This document shows, in pieces, positions 1 through 8,639 of a stretch of 64,000 nt of DNA. The notes beneath the pieces are model-generated. The model was not told the origin of the DNA and did no database searches. It worked only from the letters and a program-made list of their open reading frames with translations. The stretch comes from SAR116 cluster bacterium AG-321-A13 (GTDB lineage: Bacteria; Pseudomonadota; Alphaproteobacteria; Puniceispirillales; Marisalimonadaceae), in assembly GCA_003283875.1 (NCBI GenBank), contig QBXD01000001.1:1-64000 (forward strand), written 5' to 3'. The translations under genes were made by a program, and so were the position numbers. How positions within the stretch are numbered: position 1 is the stretch's first letter; the number at the start of each line of letters is the position of its first letter.

Positions 1-341
1 TAAATAATCAACAACAATATAATAAAATTTTTATTTCAAGTTAACTATATTATGAGTTTATAACTTAAAATAAAAAAATGAAGAAAAATTTTAAATGTAC
101 AAGTAAAAAAAGACACAAACCTGTCAGCCCATTGCTCTATCCCTATGAACCCTAGAGATTTTTACAAGACACTTACAAGACACTTGTATGCTTTTTGGAG
201 GTGTTTTTGACCTAATTTTTCGGAATAGCTTCGGAGCAAAATCAGACCAAAATCGGATAGATAGTTTCAAATAACCCAATAACATCAATGGCTTACAAGT
301 TAAGTCTTTGTTATTTCAAACGTATTTTATTTTGGTAGAAA
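1..341. other. Non-coding left flank of tRNA-Val
   Basis: I see no convincing gene in these 341 bases; stop codons are frequent in all frames. The stretch lies on the 3' side of the tRNA-Val gene, the side at which tRNA-targeting integrases usually insert. It holds repeated TACAAG motifs (98, 163, 174, 294, and inverted at 183-188), two of them in an 11-bp tandem repeat described separately. It may be flank of a second element extending left out of the window, or remnant attachment-site DNA; this is inference. Confidence 0.5.
162..183. repeat. 11-bp tandem repeat, possible integrase arm-type sites
   Basis: The unit TTACAAGACAC occurs twice in tandem (162-172 and 173-183) and is followed by TTGTA, which makes an inverted partner of the TACAAG core. 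The period of 11 bp is about one helical turn. Arm-type sites of tyrosine integrases and Xis-binding sites often look like this, and the repeat is about 160 bp from the tRNA attachment site. The link to the integrase is inference. Confidence 0.35.
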
Positions 342-416
342 TGGTGGGACTAACTGGGATTGAACCAGTGACCCCTTCGATGTCAACGAAGTGCTCTACC
401 GCTGAGCTATAGTCCC
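342..416 (-). tRNA. tRNA-Val (anticodon GAC)
   Basis: Read on the minus strand, this 75-nt gene folds as a full cloverleaf. The acceptor GGGACTA pairs with TAGTCCC, the D stem is GCTC/GAGC, the anticodon stem is CTTCG/CGAAG around the loop TTGACAT (anticodon GAC, valine), and the T stem is ACTGG/CCAGT. CCA is encoded at the 3' end. It is the intact copy of a pair; the other copy at 15384-15459 has lost its acceptor stem. The 5' end faces the island and the 3' end faces the left edge of the window. Confidence 0.95.
353..416. repeat. Island attachment repeat, left copy
   Basis: These 64 bases, from the T arm to the first base of tRNA-Val, recur at 15396-15459 with a single mismatch (A398 against C15441). 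The repeat brackets the integrase and all the unrecognised genes, as expected for direct attachment-site repeats made by tRNA-targeted integration. The core is longer than the usual attachment core, so the element probably carried most of a tRNA gene. Confidence 0.8.
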
Positions 417-521
417 GTGTATCAAAATGTTTATTAAATGCTTGTAATATAGTCACCTTAAACGTTGCTGTAAGGAATATCTATATATAAATTTATGGGA
501 TTATCAATGATTTTTCATTAA

Positions 522-542
522 ATGTGTGACATATGTGTGACA
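522..542. repeat. Short direct repeat near the left attachment site
   Basis: ATGTGTGACA occurs at 522-531 and again at 533-542, a period of 11 bp, in the gene-free stretch between tRNA-Val and the protease gene. It could bind an excisionase or a regulator of the operon starting at 631. Nothing in the sequence shows which. Confidence 0.3.
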
Positions 543-630
543 AAACTTTTAGTTTTTTATTAAAATGATTTATCTTGATCATATTTAAAAAATATATGAA
601 GCTTAACATGTTATATGTTTGGTAAGTTAG

Positions 631-1803
631 ATGAATATTATTTATAAATTCAATTTCTTTCTTTTTATAATTTTAGTGAGTATTTTTTCATTAAGTTATA
701 CATTTTCCTATGCTCAATCTGTTGATGATAAAAGAAATGAGGCAATAAAATTATATAATGATGGTGAAATAAAAAAATCTATCATATTGTTAAAATCAAT
801 TGCTAAAGAACATAGAGATACATCTTCTATGCTTGCATTGGGAAGAATATATCTTAAAATTAAGAATAGTGACAAAGCATTTTATTGGATAAATAATGCA
901 GCTCTTGAATGTGATAAATCTGCGATTAGCTCACTAAGAATATTTTATCAAAACAAATCTTCAAAGTATTTTGATCCATATAAATACGCGCAAATGACTA
1001 GGAATTGTTTGCCTAAACCTGATAAAAAATATTCTGATCAAAGACCACATAAAAAAAACAAACAAACTAATAAAACTATTCGATCAAATGAATATAATAA
1101 AATTGACGAAAATGTTGCAGAATTGTGGGGTAAAATTGCACAAATTGAAGGTAAATATGTTGCACATGGAACTGGATTTTCAATATTAAGCAATGGATAT
1201 TTTTTAACAAATTTTCATGTTATAGATAGGTGTAATTCTATTGGGATTAGATACAATAATTTATATGGTAAAGCCTCACTAATTAATTTTAATGAGAATT
1301 TAGATATTGCCCTTTTAAAAGTTAATGCACCTACCCCATTCTACGCAAAATTTGACTCCGAAAAGTATATAGCAGGAGAAGAAATTTTTGTTGCAGGCTA
1401 TCCTGTTCCTGAGCTTTTTGGAACTAAAATGAGTGTTAGAAAAGGAAGTATAACAAGCCCTCAAGTTAAAAACTTTGGTAACAGAAGAGGACGTATTTTA
1501 ATTGATGCTTCAATAGCTAGTGGTAACAGCGGTGGGCCTGTAGTAAATAAATATGGGTCAATTAGAGGAATTGTTTCTGGTGGATTAAGTGAAAAATGGA
1601 TCAAAAAATTTGAGGAAAAAGGAATATTAATAGGTAATTCCACTTTTGGATTGATGATTTCAGGTAACTTAGTTAAATTATGGTTGGATGAAATAAATAT
1701 TAAAACACATAATGTAATAGTAAATGCCAGTAAAAGAGACACAGATACAATCGGTACAATCGCTGAAAAATTTACTGCAATAATTGAGTGTTATGAGAGA
1801 TGA
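631..1803 (+). CDS. Exported trypsin-like (S1C) serine protease with N-terminal TPR/Sel1-like region
   Basis: This 390-residue protein begins with a hydrophobic signal sequence (about 8-28, ending near SYAQS), so it should act in the periplasm or be anchored in the inner membrane. Residues 30-125 look like degenerate TPR/Sel1 helices. A charged linker (125-160) leads into a chymotrypsin-fold protease at about 165-355. The triad can be read: His196 in TNFHVID, Asp225 in NLDIALL, Ser300 in GNSGGP. No PDZ domain follows, so it is not a standard DegP. The stop overlaps the start of the next gene (ATGA), which points to translational coupling in a three-gene operon. The substrate is unknown. It is cargo of the tRNA-Val island. 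An outer-membrane or envelope quality-control role, or activation of the two partner proteins, are equally possible guesses. Confidence 0.8.
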   Translation: MNIIYKFNFFLFIILVSIFSLSYTFSYAQSVDDKRNEAIKLYNDGEIKKSIILLKSIAKEHRDTSSMLALGRIYLKIKNSDKAFYWINNAALECDKSAISSLRIFYQNKSSKYFDPYKYAQMTRNCLPKPDKKYSDQRPHKKNKQTNKTIRSNEYNKIDENVAELWGKIAQIEGKYVAHGTGFSILSNGYFLTNFHVIDRCNSIGIRYNNLYGKASLINFNENLDIALLKVNAPTPFYAKFDSEKYIAGEEIFVAGYPVPELFGTKMSVRKGSITSPQVKNFGNRRGRILIDASIASGNSGGPVVNKYGSIRGIVSGGLSEKWIKKFEEKGILIGNSTFGLMISGNLVKLWLDEINIKTHNVIVNASKRDTDTIGTIAEKFTAIIECYER

Positions 1804-3077
1804 GAAAACTAAATACAAATAATCTCGAAATGCTTCTTAGATCTGATCAGCAAGACCTAGATAGATGTGAGAGAGCTGGAGCTGTTGATGGTGATAAAAA
1901 CACTCCTATTCAGTCATCTAAATCAATGTCAAAATTTGAAACATTAGAAATTACTAAAATAGCAAAATCCTTAACGAAATTAGAAGATGATAAGTTAAAA
2001 TTAATTAGTAAGCTTTCTCAAGAAAAAATACAAATGCAGAGAAAACTTGATATACAGATACCTAAATCACAGGATGAAACAAATATTCTTGCTCAAAATG
2101 AATTTGATCAAATTGAAAAAATTGCTGGACAAACTAGTGCAAAACACGCAGAAATTTCTGAAAAATTAAGTTTTGCCGAGCAAAGTTTAAGAAACATTAG
2201 GACAGCTATAAATAACAGACCACTTAGTGTACAAATGACTAATGTTTATCTTCCATTTATGATTTTATTAGCTTTTGCAGAAGTATGGATTAATAGTAAA
2301 GCATTTGAATTATTTTTTGAATCTTCACCTTTAATTTCTCTATTTTTAGCTGCGGCAGTAGGAGCGATGCTAGTCTTTTTTGCACATATATCTGGAATAA
2401 CTATTAAAAGAGCTCAATCTAAAGAGATTATTGTAGATAAACCTAAAATGTATGTTCCTATGTTTGTTTTGAATATCTTAGTAATTATTTTTATATATTT
2501 CTTAGCAAAAATGAGACAAGCTTTTGTTGCGATTCAAGAACAGAGTACACAAGGTTTTAATCCTGACGATTTTGAAAAATTACTTCAAGATCCTAATTTA
2601 CAAAATCTGAATATTGATGCAGAACAAACAAGCGCAATAATAAGTTTAATATCAACAAATTTAGGTGAAGCTGGTCTATTTTTATTATTAGTAAACCTAC
2701 TTGTTTATATATGTGGCTTTATTGCTGCATTTATTCGTCATGACACACATCCAGATTATGAATTTGCCCAAAAACAATATGATAAATATAGAACAGCACT
2801 TACTAAGGTGGTTAAAGCCTATGATGATAAAGTTGCATCTATAGATAAAAGAAAATCAGATATCCATACTGATATTAGAAAAGAAAGAGATATTGCTGAT
2901 GAAAGAATGTACGAAATTGATAAAGAAATTGAAGAAATGAACTATAAAGTCAGTGAATTAAAATCAAGTGCATTACAGGTGTTAAGATCAAGAATTAATG
3001 CTTATCGAAGTGGCAATAGAGCTTCACGAAATAAAGCAGAGCCAATGTATTTTAGTCAAAGTATAAATGTAGAGTAG
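1800..3077 (+). CDS. Four-helix inner-membrane protein with cytoplasmic coiled coils, unknown function
   Basis: I do not recognise this 425-residue protein. An N-terminal soluble stretch (about 45-140) is rich in K/E/L heptads and likely a coiled coil. Four hydrophobic segments follow at about 148-168, 178-200, 218-238 and 290-312. A C-terminal charged coiled coil fills 320-405 (many D/K/R/E). With four helices both coiled coils should lie on the same side, most likely the cytoplasm, given the lack of a signal peptide. Segments 240-290 form the largest loop between helices 3 and 4. The start codon overlaps the stop of the protease gene by 4 nt and the next gene begins 12 nt after its stop, so the three probably work together. 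It could sense stress or pass a signal across the membrane; there is no catalytic motif I can name. Confidence 0.65.
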   Translation: MRKLNTNNLEMLLRSDQQDLDRCERAGAVDGDKNTPIQSSKSMSKFETLEITKIAKSLTKLEDDKLKLISKLSQEKIQMQRKLDIQIPKSQDETNILAQNEFDQIEKIAGQTSAKHAEISEKLSFAEQSLRNIRTAINNRPLSVQMTNVYLPFMILLAFAEVWINSKAFELFFESSPLISLFLAAAVGAMLVFFAHISGITIKRAQSKEIIVDKPKMYVPMFVLNILVIIFIYFLAKMRQAFVAIQEQSTQGFNPDDFEKLLQDPNLQNLNIDAEQTSAIISLISTNLGEAGLFLLLVNLLVYICGFIAAFIRHDTHPDYEFAQKQYDKYRTALTKVVKAYDDKVASIDKRKSDIHTDIRKERDIADERMYEIDKEIEEMNYKVSELKSSALQVLRSRINAYRSGNRASRNKAEPMYFSQSINVE

Positions 3078-3089
3078 AAAGATCTATTA

Positions 3090-3794
3090 ATGAAAATAAT
3101 TTTATCAATTGTATTTATGCTTATTTTAAGTTTTTCAGCACAAGCAAAGCAAAATTATTGTAAGCCTGACGATAAACAATCAAAATTCATCATCCATATT
3201 TTTGGTGAGAGTTATTATAATGAGGTTGATAAGAGACAATTTTTAAAAGGTATAGAAAAACTACAATTGAAGTTTGCAAGAGGTGATAAAATCAGAATAG
3301 TAAACCACTCTGGCATAGAAAGCAAAACAGAATTAGACCAATGTCTTCCCGGATGTGAATCTAAAAACCTAATTGATAACTTGTTAAAAAATGAATGTAG
3401 CGTTGAAATTGCAAAAAGAGATATGGTAAAATTCAAAAGAAATTATATAAAAATCTTAAAAAATGCATTGTCATTAAGTGGACAAAAATATAACGTCATC
3501 GATCACATAATTAGCTTAGATGATTTCTATAGAGGCAGAAATATTGATGATCAGCAAACTTTAGTTTTTCACTCATTGCTTCCTTCTGAAGTTGATCCAA
3601 CCAAAAGATCTTCTTTTGATTTAAACTTCAGGAAAATTGCAGAAAATTATAATCTAAAAGAAATATCCCTTCCCAATGTAAAATTTGTAAACCCCAATCG
3701 AAGTAAAAACACTCTTGATTTTTGGAAAGATTTAGAATTCAAAGGCGCTCCATCCGGACTTAAAATAAAATTTAAAACAAGGGTTATTGACTAA
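3090..3794 (+). CDS. Exported protein, possibly a von Willebrand A-like Rossmann fold
   Basis: The 234-residue product has a clear signal peptide (residues 1-19, ending SAQA). The mature part starts with a hydrophobic strand (KFIIHIFGES, about 32-41), a helix and a second strand after GDKIRIVNHSG (about 65-75). Another strand lies at LVFHSLLPSEVD. This order resembles von Willebrand factor A folds, where a strand, a long helix and a GDR/GDK turn follow each other, but the canonical DxSxS metal site is not present. Four cysteines (about positions 23, 103, 108 and 117) could form disulfides in the periplasm. It is the last gene of the protease operon and its last four bases overlap the end of the convergent Sel1 gene. 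Function unknown; the fold call is tentative. Confidence 0.55.
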   Translation: MKIILSIVFMLILSFSAQAKQNYCKPDDKQSKFIIHIFGESYYNEVDKRQFLKGIEKLQLKFARGDKIRIVNHSGIESKTELDQCLPGCESKNLIDNLLKNECSVEIAKRDMVKFKRNYIKILKNALSLSGQKYNVIDHIISLDDFYRGRNIDDQQTLVFHSLLPSEVDPTKRSSFDLNFRKIAENYNLKEISLPNVKFVNPNRSKNTLDFWKDLEFKGAPSGLKIKFKTRVID

Positions 3795-5962
3795 TTTTTT
3801 AAAGCTGCCTTACAAGCTTGATCTTTAAAAATAGGTTTTAATAAATGACGAGATACTGGATCGGTTTTTTTACTTTTAAATGTTCTTTTTGCCCATGAAC
3901 AATGTTTTGAACAACTATTAAATACTCGTTTAATTGGATCTTGTCTGAAGCATTTTTTTCTAATTTGCAATTTAGCAGGAAGTGTCTTTGATTCCTGTAA
4001 AAGAGGTAAAATTTCTGCAGCTAAGTCAGCGTCAGCATATTTGGAAAAAATTCTAAAACCATCTGATACGTCGTGAAGATATGCACTACTTTTTATATCG
4101 CCTTTTTCATGACCTATATTTAGATAAACTAAAGCTTCAGACATTTTTTCATCATAGCTCATACTATCAGATTGTGTTGTTTGGCCTTCGATAATCATCA
4201 GCGCCAACAAATCACATCCTTCTGATTTTGTTGGGTGCTCTTCACTATCACAGCCTTTAAGGGCATATCCATATGCTTCGTCGTAAAACTTGTTCTCATA
4301 TAACTTTGTTGCTAACTTAATTGCAACAACTGGGAATGGCGAACATTCATCGTTCAAACTTTCGTAATCAATATCAAAATCATCAAGATCATTTCTGTTA
4401 TATTTAAGAAATTCACTATATTCATTACATGGCAATCTTTGACTTAATTTTTTTTCGATGAAAATTTTGACTGAATCTAAATCTCGTTTTGCAATGGTTA
4501 ATAATTGCTTCATTGATTTTTTTGCATCTTTAAATTCACACTTGTTAAGAGATTGATCACGAGCCTCTTGAATAGTTTCATAAGGGAGGTCTAAGGCATT
4601 TCTGTTTTTAAGTGCATAGTTGAGAGCGTCACAATTATTAAAAATTGCTGTGTTTAAAAATTGATTTGCCAACTGTGCTCCACCTTTCAGTGAAGATAAA
4701 GTACTTATAAAAGATATATTATATGGTATCTTTTTAATATTATCTTTAACTCTTGGAGCTCTTAGCAACTTATTTTCTTTTCTAAGCTTTTCTTTATAAA
4801 ACAGATAGAATTTTGCTAATATCTTACTATCAATAACTTCCCAATTAACATACTCAAGTACGTCAGCTATATCTCTATAATTTTTTGCAAACACTTCTAT
4901 TTTATTTTCTGCAATCAATTCAAGTTGTAATTTTAACTCTTTACTTACAATAGATTTGTTAAATTCGTTAGTATTGATAAATTCCATAGATTTTTCAAAA
5001 TGTAATCTAGGATCACTTTCGTATTTTTGAAGTAATTTGGCTATGTCAACATCTTCACTATTTTCAATTTTTGTTAACAGATTTTCAGCATATTTAACCT
5101 TTCTTGGAAAACCATTTGTACCTTTCTTCCACCATTCGTATGCAATAGTTGATGCCTCATTGTCTCCAGATTCTGCAGCTAATGCACATGCTGCGTTATT
5201 TCCATCTGTTTTTTGTTCACTAGAGAACCTGTCCTTTTTTTTAACTTTACCGCAGAATGATGAATCAAAACCATATCGTTTAATTAGGTTTACAAAATTT
5301 TGATGTTGTGACTTATTAGCTTTGCTTTTAAAATCAGGTATTCTTTCAACTAGTGGCATTAAATCAATGTCTTTAACTTTTAACATTCTTTGAGATGCTT
5401 TTAAGTATCCATTGATATTACCATTGTCAAAGGCCATTAGATAATATGAAGAAGCATTTCCATCGAGAAAATTTCTAGAAATACAATCTGCTATTTTGAA
5501 ATAATGCTTTTTATCTTTTTTGTTATATCTGACACAACTTTTTTTACTTATCGCTCCATAAATATCAATTCTAAGCTGTGCTACTTTCTTACGTACTTTT
5601 TTAGATCCTAACTTTTCTGCTTGCTCATAGTATTTTAATGCTAATGATTTATCTTCTGATGTAAATTGACCTTCGTAATAATTGTCACCTAAGAATTTAG
5701 CAGCCTTAAGATAATTTGATTTTGCGGAAGAAACTAAAAACTCAACTCCCTTATTTATGTCTTCTTTTCCAGACCCTCTTCCCTCAATAAAAATTCTACC
5801 AATTATGTAGCTGCTTTCAGGATCTCCTGCTAAAGCATCAGCATATCCAGTTCTAAATGCAGCGTCATAGGAACCTTGATTAAATAATTTACTTACTTCT
5901 CCCGAAAAAACAAAACTTGGGTATAAAAGTATAGTAATTAAAAATAAAATCTTCTTAAGCAT
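3791..5962 (-). CDS. Large exported Sel1-like repeat protein
   Basis: This 723-residue protein has a signal peptide (about 1-20, ending FVFSG) and then Sel1-like repeats: blocks with the pattern A..G...S.Y..G.....G, clear at about 30-125 (YIIGRIFIEGRG, FLGDNYYEGQF) and again near 560-640 (DEAYGYALKGC, DLLALMIIEGQ). The middle part is helical and less regular, probably decayed repeats. The C-terminus (about 655-723) is basic and holds several cysteines. Sel1 repeats are protein-protein scaffolds, often periplasmic in proteobacteria. It converges on the exported protein gene at 3090-3794 with a 4-bp overlap and lies next to a protease that also carries a repeat-like N-terminus, so an envelope complex is conceivable. 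Partner and role are not visible. A 199-bp gap separates it from the divergent gene at 6162 and should hold both promoters. Confidence 0.7.
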   Translation of the reverse strand: MLKKILFLITILLYPSFVFSGEVSKLFNQGSYDAAFRTGYADALAGDPESSYIIGRIFIEGRGSGKEDINKGVEFLVSSAKSNYLKAAKFLGDNYYEGQFTSEDKSLALKYYEQAEKLGSKKVRKKVAQLRIDIYGAISKKSCVRYNKKDKKHYFKIADCISRNFLDGNASSYYLMAFDNGNINGYLKASQRMLKVKDIDLMPLVERIPDFKSKANKSQHQNFVNLIKRYGFDSSFCGKVKKKDRFSSEQKTDGNNAACALAAESGDNEASTIAYEWWKKGTNGFPRKVKYAENLLTKIENSEDVDIAKLLQKYESDPRLHFEKSMEFINTNEFNKSIVSKELKLQLELIAENKIEVFAKNYRDIADVLEYVNWEVIDSKILAKFYLFYKEKLRKENKLLRAPRVKDNIKKIPYNISFISTLSSLKGGAQLANQFLNTAIFNNCDALNYALKNRNALDLPYETIQEARDQSLNKCEFKDAKKSMKQLLTIAKRDLDSVKIFIEKKLSQRLPCNEYSEFLKYNRNDLDDFDIDYESLNDECSPFPVVAIKLATKLYENKFYDEAYGYALKGCDSEEHPTKSEGCDLLALMIIEGQTTQSDSMSYDEKMSEALVYLNIGHEKGDIKSSAYLHDVSDGFRIFSKYADADLAAEILPLLQESKTLPAKLQIRKKCFRQDPIKRVFNSCSKHCSWAKRTFKSKKTDPVSRHLLKPIFKDQACKAALKN

Positions 5963-6161
5963 TACTACTCTCTAAAATTTAACATATTAATAATATGAAA
6001 ATTTTAAACTTGGTGCAATAAACAAAATATAAAGTTCAGTTTTCACTACTATCATTTAAAGCTAATAAATGTTTCTTTTAGATACTAACATAACTTTTAA
6101 TCAAAATTTTATTAATTAATTTTGTCATAAAAATGCAGCATATCAAAGTTATTTACCTAAT

Positions 6162-7574
6162 ATGAATTTGGATTTATCAAGACCTCTAGATGTCCATAAA
6201 TGGTCTGAACATAAAGAAGTAAATGCGTTTGTTAATTTAATTTACAATGATTATTTAAAGTGGGAGAACCCAAAACTTGTTAAAAAACATGTTAAAGTAA
6301 TTTTACTTGATTTGTATGTTGCATGGAAAGAAAATCCCCTTATGAAGTTAGGCGTTCACATGAATAACAACGCCTACAAAGCTAAATCTAGGTACAATGA
6401 ACTCCATATATCAAAGAAAACAATCTTAGTAGTTAATCATCTACATAATTTAAAGTTTATTCACCTTAAATCAGGGTATTTTGCTCAAGGTAAAAAAGAA
6501 GGAAGAGTCACAAGAATATGGGCGGCAGATAAACTTATTAAACATTTTGAAAAAGCAAAATATGGATTAGAGAATTTTCAAACTCATAGCGATAGAGAGG
6601 TTATTATATTAAGAGATAACAGTAAAAAGGATATAGAATACGAGGACACTTCTCAAACTATCAAAATGAGAGAGCTTGTGAAAGCGTACAATGATTTACT
6701 AAAAAGAACATTTATAGATATTCCAGAATTAAAAGAATCATTCATAAGTTTAGAAAATAAACAGATATATATTTCTCAACATGAAAAGTTTATAAGGAGA
6801 ATATTTAGTAATAGTTCATGGGATGAAAATGGAAGATTTTACGGTGGTTGGTGGCAAAGAATACCAAAAAAGTGGCGATCAAAGATATATATATATGATA
6901 TGCCAACAATTGAGGATGATTATAGCTCTCTTCACCCTATACTTTTATATGCCAAAAAAGGAATTGATTATAATAGTTTAAAAAAAGGTGATCCCTACAA
7001 TGTTGCAAAACTGGATATGGATGATCCGGAAATAAAAAGAAAAATAGTCAAAACTCTGTTCTTAACAGCTATTAATGCAAAAGATGAGAGAAGTTGTTTT
7101 CAAGCAGTTAAGTCTGAATTACAAACAGAAGCACCTAATTTCAAATTTACATTTGAGAATTTAAATTCGATATTGCAACAAATTAAAAACAATCATTCTG
7201 ATATCGCAGATGATTTTTGTAACGGCAAGGGTATCGGATTACTCAATTTAGACAGTCAAATTGCAGAATATGTTATTGAAAAATTTGTTTCATCTGACAT
7301 ACCAATTTTATGTATACATGACAGTTTTATTGTATCAGTAAAACAAGATAATTTGTTGAGAAAGACAATGGTGGAAGCTGTTCAAAATATAATAAATAAT
7401 GCTAATCCAAAGATAAAAAGAGTTGGTTTTGGTTATACAGAAATACATTCTAATCGTCACTTAGATAGAGATTTTTATTTAGACAGAATGATAGAAATTA
7501 GTGCAAAGTCACCTAATATTACAGAAGAATATATGTATAGAAAACAGTTGTTTAAACAAAATTATCAAAGTTAA
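6162..7574 (+). CDS. Polymerase-like protein (palm motifs A, B, C), candidate replication or transcription enzyme of the island
   Basis: The 470-residue protein has no signal peptide or membrane segment. Residues about 70-135 look like a winged-helix region ending in GRVTRIWAADKLI. Three spaced motifs then resemble a nucleic-acid polymerase palm. At 251-259, EDDYSSLHP compares with motif A of family A (DYSxxE) or family B (DxxSLYP). At 292-306, KRKIVKTLFLTAINA has R293 and K297 at the spacing of the family A motif B helix (RxxxK). At 384-389, CIHDSF compares with motif C of family A (HDE) and of T7-type RNA polymerases (HDSF). Helix 360-375 (LNLDSQIAEYVI) sits where family A has its QGxAAD helix. 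No 3'-5' exonuclease motif is visible. It is the only island gene with replication-like features. What it makes (DNA or RNA), and whether it is active, cannot be told by eye. Confidence 0.45.
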   Translation: MNLDLSRPLDVHKWSEHKEVNAFVNLIYNDYLKWENPKLVKKHVKVILLDLYVAWKENPLMKLGVHMNNNAYKAKSRYNELHISKKTILVVNHLHNLKFIHLKSGYFAQGKKEGRVTRIWAADKLIKHFEKAKYGLENFQTHSDREVIILRDNSKKDIEYEDTSQTIKMRELVKAYNDLLKRTFIDIPELKESFISLENKQIYISQHEKFIRRIFSNSSWDENGRFYGGWWQRIPKKWRSKIYIYDMPTIEDDYSSLHPILLYAKKGIDYNSLKKGDPYNVAKLDMDDPEIKRKIVKTLFLTAINAKDERSCFQAVKSELQTEAPNFKFTFENLNSILQQIKNNHSDIADDFCNGKGIGLLNLDSQIAEYVIEKFVSSDIPILCIHDSFIVSVKQDNLLRKTMVEAVQNIINNANPKIKRVGFGYTEIHSNRHLDRDFYLDRMIEISAKSPNITEEYMYRKQLFKQNYQS

Positions 7575-7593
7575 TTTTTAAGTTACAAATATA

Positions 7594-8571
7594 CTATGAT
7601 TTAAGTGTTTTTCCAAAAGGAGTTAAGTACATTTCTAACTCTTCATATGTAAAATCTCGATGAGTTGCCATCCAGCCTCCCTCCTCGTATGGAGGAAGAT
7701 ATAAGTAAATACCTTCATCAGTAAAATTCCAAAGTGATATATCAGATACTGTTTCTTCAATTGGATGAAGTAGATCTACTGGTTTACTGTATTTTTGATT
7801 AATTCTATCTAAAACTATTTTAGATAAACGAGGCATTTTATTTTTTATAAACACGTCATTGAAAGTTAGTAATCTATTTTTATCAATATTAAAATGTCTA
7901 GTATATGTACCTCCATATGCATGCGCCCCACCATGATAATATGATGAATGATAATTTTTTATTGTTATAATTTTATTAAAATAAATTTTAATATCGTTTT
8001 CATCGCTGCTATCTGCCGTCTCATAAAAACCATCATCAATATATTTTGAGAAAAATTTGTTTCGATCTTTTAAAATAATTTTATTAATTGTTTCTGATAA
8101 TTCTGGATTTTTTTCTGAATAAGTTAATTCATATATAACTTCGTGCTCACCTTGAATATTTCTACATGAATGTTCTAAACATTTTCTTAGAGACTGAGAT
8201 GTGTAGGGAATTATTATATCCTTATGAAAAATAACGCTATTAAAAAGAGTATGTTTTATAGGTTGTTTATTATAAAATTCTATTCTCTCACTAACCTTTT
8301 TTTCATCACAAGTTGGATCACAATGATTTTTTAGCCACAGATAGTGATAGTGAACCATAGCATCATAATAATTGCTTTCTAATTCAGGTACTCGGGATAA
8401 CAGACCTTCAAATGCTATTGTTAGAGGATCATTGGAATTATATTCAAGAATATCTTTAATTTTAATTTCTAAATTATTATCAACTTCAGTTTTGTTAAGA
8501 GATGTTTTGGGTTGAACTACATAAACAAGAGCAAAAATTAATAATGGTATAGTTAAAACAAACTTTATCAT
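7594..8571 (-). CDS. Exported DUF3298/RsiV-like domain protein
   Basis: The 325-residue product starts with a hydrophobic segment (about 3-20) that is a signal peptide or anchor. The C-terminal half matches the DUF3298 style found at the C-terminus of RsiV-type anti-sigma factors and of many exported proteins: the YYHGGAHAYGG motif near 215, LTFNDVF near 237, and a terminal block with NFTDEGIYLYLPPYE. In RsiV this domain binds lysozyme outside the cell; here no sigma-factor gene is adjacent, so an anti-sigma role is not supported. Cysteines at about 114, 118, 143 and 147 may form disulfides. It follows the polymerase-like gene convergently with a 19-bp gap. Confidence 0.6.
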   Translation of the reverse strand: MIKFVLTIPLLIFALVYVVQPKTSLNKTEVDNNLEIKIKDILEYNSNDPLTIAFEGLLSRVPELESNYYDAMVHYHYLWLKNHCDPTCDEKKVSERIEFYNKQPIKHTLFNSVIFHKDIIIPYTSQSLRKCLEHSCRNIQGEHEVIYELTYSEKNPELSETINKIILKDRNKFFSKYIDDGFYETADSSDENDIKIYFNKIITIKNYHSSYYHGGAHAYGGTYTRHFNIDKNRLLTFNDVFIKNKMPRLSKIVLDRINQKYSKPVDLLHPIEETVSDISLWNFTDEGIYLYLPPYEEGGWMATHRDFTYEELEMYLTPFGKTLKS

Positions 8572-8639
8572 GATTAAAATTTAGAAATGAATTAAGACCA
8601 TAAAATGTTCATAATTTGTTATTTCTATTAAATGAGTTT

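Noticed and set aside
1..200. Tandem repeat as a possible CRISPR array
   Set aside because: Only two 11-bp units without spacers of constant length, and no cas gene in the window.
417..470. A promoter for tRNA-Val at TTACAA/TGATAC
   Set aside because: Spacing of 17 bp is right but the second hexamer is a poor match, so I do not annotate it.
6162..7574. Reverse transcriptase reading of the polymerase-like gene
   Set aside because: No YxDD motif; the third motif is HDSF, which fits family A or T7-type polymerases better.
7594..8571. Anti-sigma factor (RsiV) reading
   Set aside because: Only the DUF3298-like part is recognisable and no sigma-factor gene is adjacent.
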